Positions 60,230 to 64,000 of a stretch of DNA of 64,000 nt are shown one piece after another. The DNA comes from Diplonema papillatum (Eukaryota; Euglenozoa; Diplonemea; Diplonemida; Diplonemidae). Both the position numbers and the translations under genes were made by a program. Position 1 is the first letter of the stretch, and every line of letters starts with the position of its first letter. The notes below the pieces were generated by a model. That model saw only the letters and a list, made by a program, of their open reading frames with translations, ran no database searches and was not told where the DNA came from. Where the stretch lies: assembly GCA_030068145.1 (NCBI GenBank), contig JAPJBO010000290.1, positions 62,001 to 126,000 of the forward strand. The letters run 5' to 3'.

Positions 60230-61620
60230 TAGTCGGGAAGCTCGGAATCCGACCGCAGTGCTTGACATTCGACTGAAATGAAAGAGACGGCATAGGGACG
60301 CTCGGAATCTGACCGCAGTGCTTGACATTAGACTGAACTGGGTTGCGCACCCCAGCAAAGAGACGCTCGGAATCTGACCGCAGTGCTTGACATTCGACTG
60401 AACTGAAAGAGACGGCATAGAGACGCTCGGAATCCGACCGAACTGAAAGAGACGGCATAGGGACGCTCAGAATCTGACCGCAGTGCTTGACATTCGACTG
60501 AACTGAAAGAGACGCTCGGAATCCGACCTAACAGAAAGAGACGGCATAGGGACGCTCGGAATCCGACCGCAGTGCTTGACATTAGACTGAACTGGGTTGC
60601 GCACCCCAGCAAAGAGACGCTCGGAATCTGACCGCAGTGCTTGACATTCGACTGAACTGAAAGAGACGGCACAGGGACGCTCGGAATCCGACCGCAGTGC
60701 TTGACATTAGACTGAACTGGGTTGCGCACCCCAGCAAAGAGACGCTCGGAATCTGACCGCAGTGCTTGACATTCGACTGAACTGAAAGAGACGGCACAGG
60801 GACGCTCGGAATCCGACCGCAGTGCTTGACATTAGACTGAACTGGGTTGCGCACCCCAGCAAAGAGACGCTCGGAATCTGACCGCAGTGCTTGACATTCG
60901 ACTGAACTGAAAGAGACGGCATAGGGACGCTCGGAATCCGACAGCAGTGCATGTAGCATTCGACTGAACTGGGCTGCGCACCTCCAGCAAAGATACGCGG
61001 CAGAGGGATGCTTGGGATCCAGCTGCAATGCTTGTAACATCGACCGAACTGGGCTGCGCACCCCCCAGCAAAGAGACGGTAAAGGGACGCTCGGAATCCG
61101 ACCGCAGTGCTTGCCATTCGACTGAACCGGGTCACCCCAGCAAAGAGACGGCATAGGGACGCTCGGAATCCGACCGCATTGCTTGCCATTCGACTGAACT
61201 GAAAGAGACGTTCGGAATCCGACCGAACTGAAAGAGATGGCACAGGGACGCTCGGAATCCGACCGCAGTGCTTGACATTAGACTGAACTGGGTTGCGCAC
61301 CCCAGCAAAGAGACGCTCGGAATCTGACCGCAGTGCTTGACATTCGACTGAACTGAAAGAGACGGCATAGGGACGCTCGGAATCCGACCGCAGTGCTGGT
61401 CATTAGACTGAACTGGGTTGCGCACCCCAGCAAAGAGACGCTTGGAATCCGACAGCAGTGCATGTAGCATTCGACTGAACTGGGCTGCACACCCCCAGCA
61501 AAGATACGCGGCAGAGGGATGCTTGGGATCCAGCTGCAGTGCTTGTAGCATCGACCGAACTGGGCTCCGCACCCCAGCAAACAGACGGCATGAGGACGCT
61601 CGGAATCCGACCGCAGTGCA
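60230..61620 (-). repeat. Complex minisatellite, GACGCTCGGAATCCGACCGC units
   Basis: More than 20 units of about 60 bp, grouped in higher-order blocks of about 120 bp that alternate a GAAAGAGACGGCATAGG type and a GGGTTGCGCACCCCAGC type. A third type (GGATGCTTGGGATCCAGC) occurs at 61003 and 61518. This higher-order structure suggests unequal exchange. Confidence 0.95.
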
Positions 61621-61789
61621 TCTCTTAGTCAATTGTATCGAGACCATGGGGATGAACTGTGTTGTGAAAAAAAGGAAAAGAGGAAACCGTCGTTCTTGTC
61701 CCGCAGGTTCCCTGCTCCTCCTATTTTTTTTTACGTAAGCCACGGTTGTGATACAAATCGTTTATTGTATTTTATTGTATTTTTATTGT

Positions 61790-63485
61790 ACAGATTTTCG
61801 TATATTATTCACGGTTGGCATGTAATAATTATTATTAGATTCGATTAGATTTTATTAGATATTATTAGCCCGATTGTTACGTATTATTAGATCTAATAAT
61901 GGGCAATAACTAATAATTTCTAATAATTTCTAATAATAATTATTACCTGGTAATAATTTCTAATAATTTCTAATAATTTCTAATAAAATCTAATAATTTC
62001 TAGAGAGTCCCCAGGATGTGGGAGGATCCGGGAAAGACTACTCAGTCGGACAAGGATCTTGGCAATGAAGCCGTGAAAATGGAGGGAACCCAGAAATCAA
62101 AGTAGCTACACCCAAATCTCAGACTTGTACTCAGTGAAAATATCTGATTTAGCTCTCGGTGAAAATCTCAGATTCAGCTTTCGGTGAAGATCTGCTGATT
62201 GTTCCTCCAATCTCAGATTATGCACTCAGCCCAAAACTCACATGCGAGTTCAAAATCTGCGAGTTTGTGAGCGAAAACCCGGCGCCCGCCCAGAAAACAT
62301 CACGGTCCCGGACGATGCTCAATGGCGACAAACGCAAAGAAGAAGAAACACGAAAACAACACCAGAATCCATGCCAGGCAAGAGACTGGGTGGCCTGGCA
62401 GTGCAAGCCAAGCGGTGACGCCAAGGTGTTTTTAAGCAATGGTATGTATTAATGTCGCCCCATAATGTACTTCAAGCATTTAAGCCTTCTTCGCTCGCGT
62501 GTTCGCGCCTTCTGTCGTGGTCCGATGATTCCCAAAAAAAACGAACGAATGAGCGCAATGCTTGCACAAAGCTTGGCCGTGCACTTCCAGCTCTCAGATG
62601 CTCTGTCAGTAGTTTCGCTGTCTCGGTACTTTCGCGGTGGTACTGATCGCCCAGCGATAGCTCGACCTTTCCCCCAGCCCAACCGTCCCACCGTTTGGGC
62701 ACCCTTTCTTTTCGTACCACTTTGGTATGAACGTATCGAGGCCGGCAGTGCGAATCACCGCAAGTCCCAGCACTTCATCAAAGCGGTTGTGGGTAAGCCG
62801 CGGTGAAAAGGCAGGACGTGACTATGGTGCTTGCAGAAGACAGCCCGAAGAACCGGCAGAAGATCACAAGCAGGCCGTACATTCCGCGTGCAAATGAACG
62901 TGAAATGACACAGGATCTTATTGTCTGCTTCGGTCGGGTTCCAGCGAATGCCGATCATCAAAGGCCACATGCAACGGACTGTATGCCCAGCGAACGGGAT
63001 TCGTGCTCAAAAGAAGGTTTCCCAGATGGAGTTAGACCCCCATTCTGCCCTAAGAATACGGGTTCTGGCGGGTAGAGGTCGCATACCCCACATGCCACAT
63101 CATCGTCCTCTGCCAGGATCTTGCCTCAAACCTCTCCTACCTCTTTTGGCATCCTTCCTTTTCGACTTAGCAACAAACGGAATTGCGAACGGGGTGAAAG
63201 GAACGGGTTGGACGCACGAACACCCACCGTGACGATCACCTTCCACTCCTAGGGGCACTTTTGCTGTGAGAATGCATGGGAAAGTCAGGTAATAATGGAT
63301 TATTACCTGGTAATAATATCTAATAATGGGTAATAAAATCTAATAATTTCAGGAACCCGGTAATAATATCTAATAATTTCTAATAAAATCTAATAATTTG
63401 GGGCGGATTTCGGAAATCTAATAATAGGTAATAGTCGTGATTATCTGCCAACCGTGATTATTGTATACAATACTGTACAATAATA
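61790..63485. mobile_element. Inverted-end element with TAATAAT-rich arms
   Basis: ATTGTACAG...CACGGTTGGCA at 61785-61821 and its inverse at about 63447-63485, plus inverted (TAATAATTTC)n arrays at 61830-62000 and 63290-63430, bound a 1.3-kb interior. No transposase is recognised inside. Confidence 0.6.
62000..63289. other. Interior of the inverted-end element; no recognised gene
   Basis: Imperfect repeats of CTCAGATT with GGTGAAAAT occur at 62110-62220. Open frames at 62465-62806 and 62803-63075 have no recognisable domain. Confidence 0.4.
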
Positions 63486-63659
63486 CAATAATTTACAATA
63501 ATTTACAATAATGTACAAGAATGTACAATAATTTACAATATACAATACATTATTGTACGACTGCAGTCCCAGCGATCCTGATGCTCCAGCAGCAATCAGG
63601 CACTCTTCTGATATCCTAGAAATGACGGGAACTGCCTCCCTTTTCTGCAAATAGAACAC

Positions 63660-64000
63660 ATGGCCCACGGTTCTGAGGCCAAACTCCTGCAGAAGGGAAG
63701 AAACTCCACGAAAAGGTCAACGAACAAACTGCAACAAGAAACTGCCCAGAGCACTTCACAACTGCGAGATCGAGAAAGGATTGAGCAGAACAGCAACTCG
63801 AAAAAGGCTTTCCCAGATGTTGAAGACTGGAATACACAGTCCGAGCATTTACCAAAAATGCGCGTACTCCATAACCCCTTTAGGCGCATCAGGCGCACCT
63901 GGATTTACCACCCAATTCAAAAAGTTAGTTTGCAGAGATGTATATTCCGTTGCGGAGTTCCGTTGCTTCTGACAGCTATCTCGCTGCGCTCAATTGCAGC
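63660..64000 (+). CDS. Open frame running off the window edge, unrecognised
   Basis: ATG at 63660 opens at least 113 codons without a stop: a Lys/Gln-rich, possibly coiled start (QETAQSTSQLRDRERIEQNS), then a basic, hydrophobic part (NPFRRIRRTWIYHPIQK). No family is recognised; the minus strand is also open for part of it, so coding is uncertain. Confidence 0.25.
   Translation, partial: MAHGSEAKLLQKGRNSTKRSTNKLQQETAQSTSQLRDRERIEQNSNSKKAFPDVEDWNTQSEHLPKMRVLHNPFRRIRRTWIYHPIQKVSLQRCIFRCGVPLLLTAISLRSIA

Noticed and set aside
1-64000. LTR retrotransposons, retrovirus-like or Polinton-like elements
   Set aside because: No paired LTRs, gag/protease/integrase motifs, capsid or protein-primed polymerase motifs were recognised on either strand.

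Overview
The window is repeat-dominated nuclear DNA of a eukaryote. It has GT-AG introns, BED/hAT-type DNA transposons, three non-LTR retrotransposon (LINE) families, tRNA-headed SINE-like repeats, a tyrosine-recombinase element and scattered pieces of a nuclear 18S rRNA gene. The 18S pieces differ from common consensus at normally conserved sites, so a divergent unicellular eukaryote or alga is likely; I cannot name the lineage. Only a few loci look like host genes: a two-exon actin-related protein gene (6501-9646), the first exon of a Vti1-like SNARE (21535-21738), and perhaps a zinc-finger/coiled-coil reading frame on the minus strand at 28.4-29.35 kb and a short exon at 60.09 kb.

Layout. 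0-2.8 kb: a dispersed repeat and a broken LINE-A 3' half. 3.2-6.2 kb: a DNA transposon with about 390-410 bp inverted ends and a DDE-like transposase I cannot place in a superfamily. 6.3-10.5 kb: the actin-related gene; its intron is swollen by a duplicated exon, tandem repeats and an 18S fragment, and its 3' end is tandemly triplicated. 10.5-13.1 kb: minisatellites, a LINE-A tail, a second 18S fragment. 13.1-16.6 kb: a BED-hAT-like transposon with an intact 945-aa frame and a possible cysteine-protease-like N-terminus; an internally deleted minus-strand relative lies at 19.3-20.0 kb. 17-25 kb: SINE, hairpin elements, SNARE exon, long inverted repeat, a 124-bp MITE nested in a dispersed repeat. 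25-31 kb: arrays and the longest 18S fragment. 32-33.2 kb: an element with 250-bp inverted ends. 33.4-34.7 kb: a 43-bp satellite. 35-37 kb: a 5'-truncated LINE-R (restriction-like-endonuclease type). 37.4-41 kb: a Crypton-like tyrosine recombinase split by a hAT-ended element that carries a tandem array of tRNA-like units. 41-42.3 kb: minus-strand LINE-C tails. 42.3-50.1 kb: LINE-B (APE-RT-RNase H) whose ORF1 contains a ubiquitin-like domain ending in Gly-Gly. 51.4-55.6 kb: near full-length LINE-R with two 2A-like motifs. 55.9-56.9 kb: a hAT relic. 57-64 kb: tRNA-like sequences, inverted minisatellite arrays and an inverted-end element.

The most notable items are the ubiquitin-like domain in LINE-B ORF1, the duplicated 2A-like motif and the linker inside the reverse transcriptase of LINE-R, the unplaced long-TIR transposon, the BED-hAT protein with an extra N-terminal domain, and the three-level nest at 37.4-41 kb. 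No LTR retrotransposon, retrovirus-like or Polinton-like element was recognised. All assignments rest on reading motifs by eye; no database search was possible.
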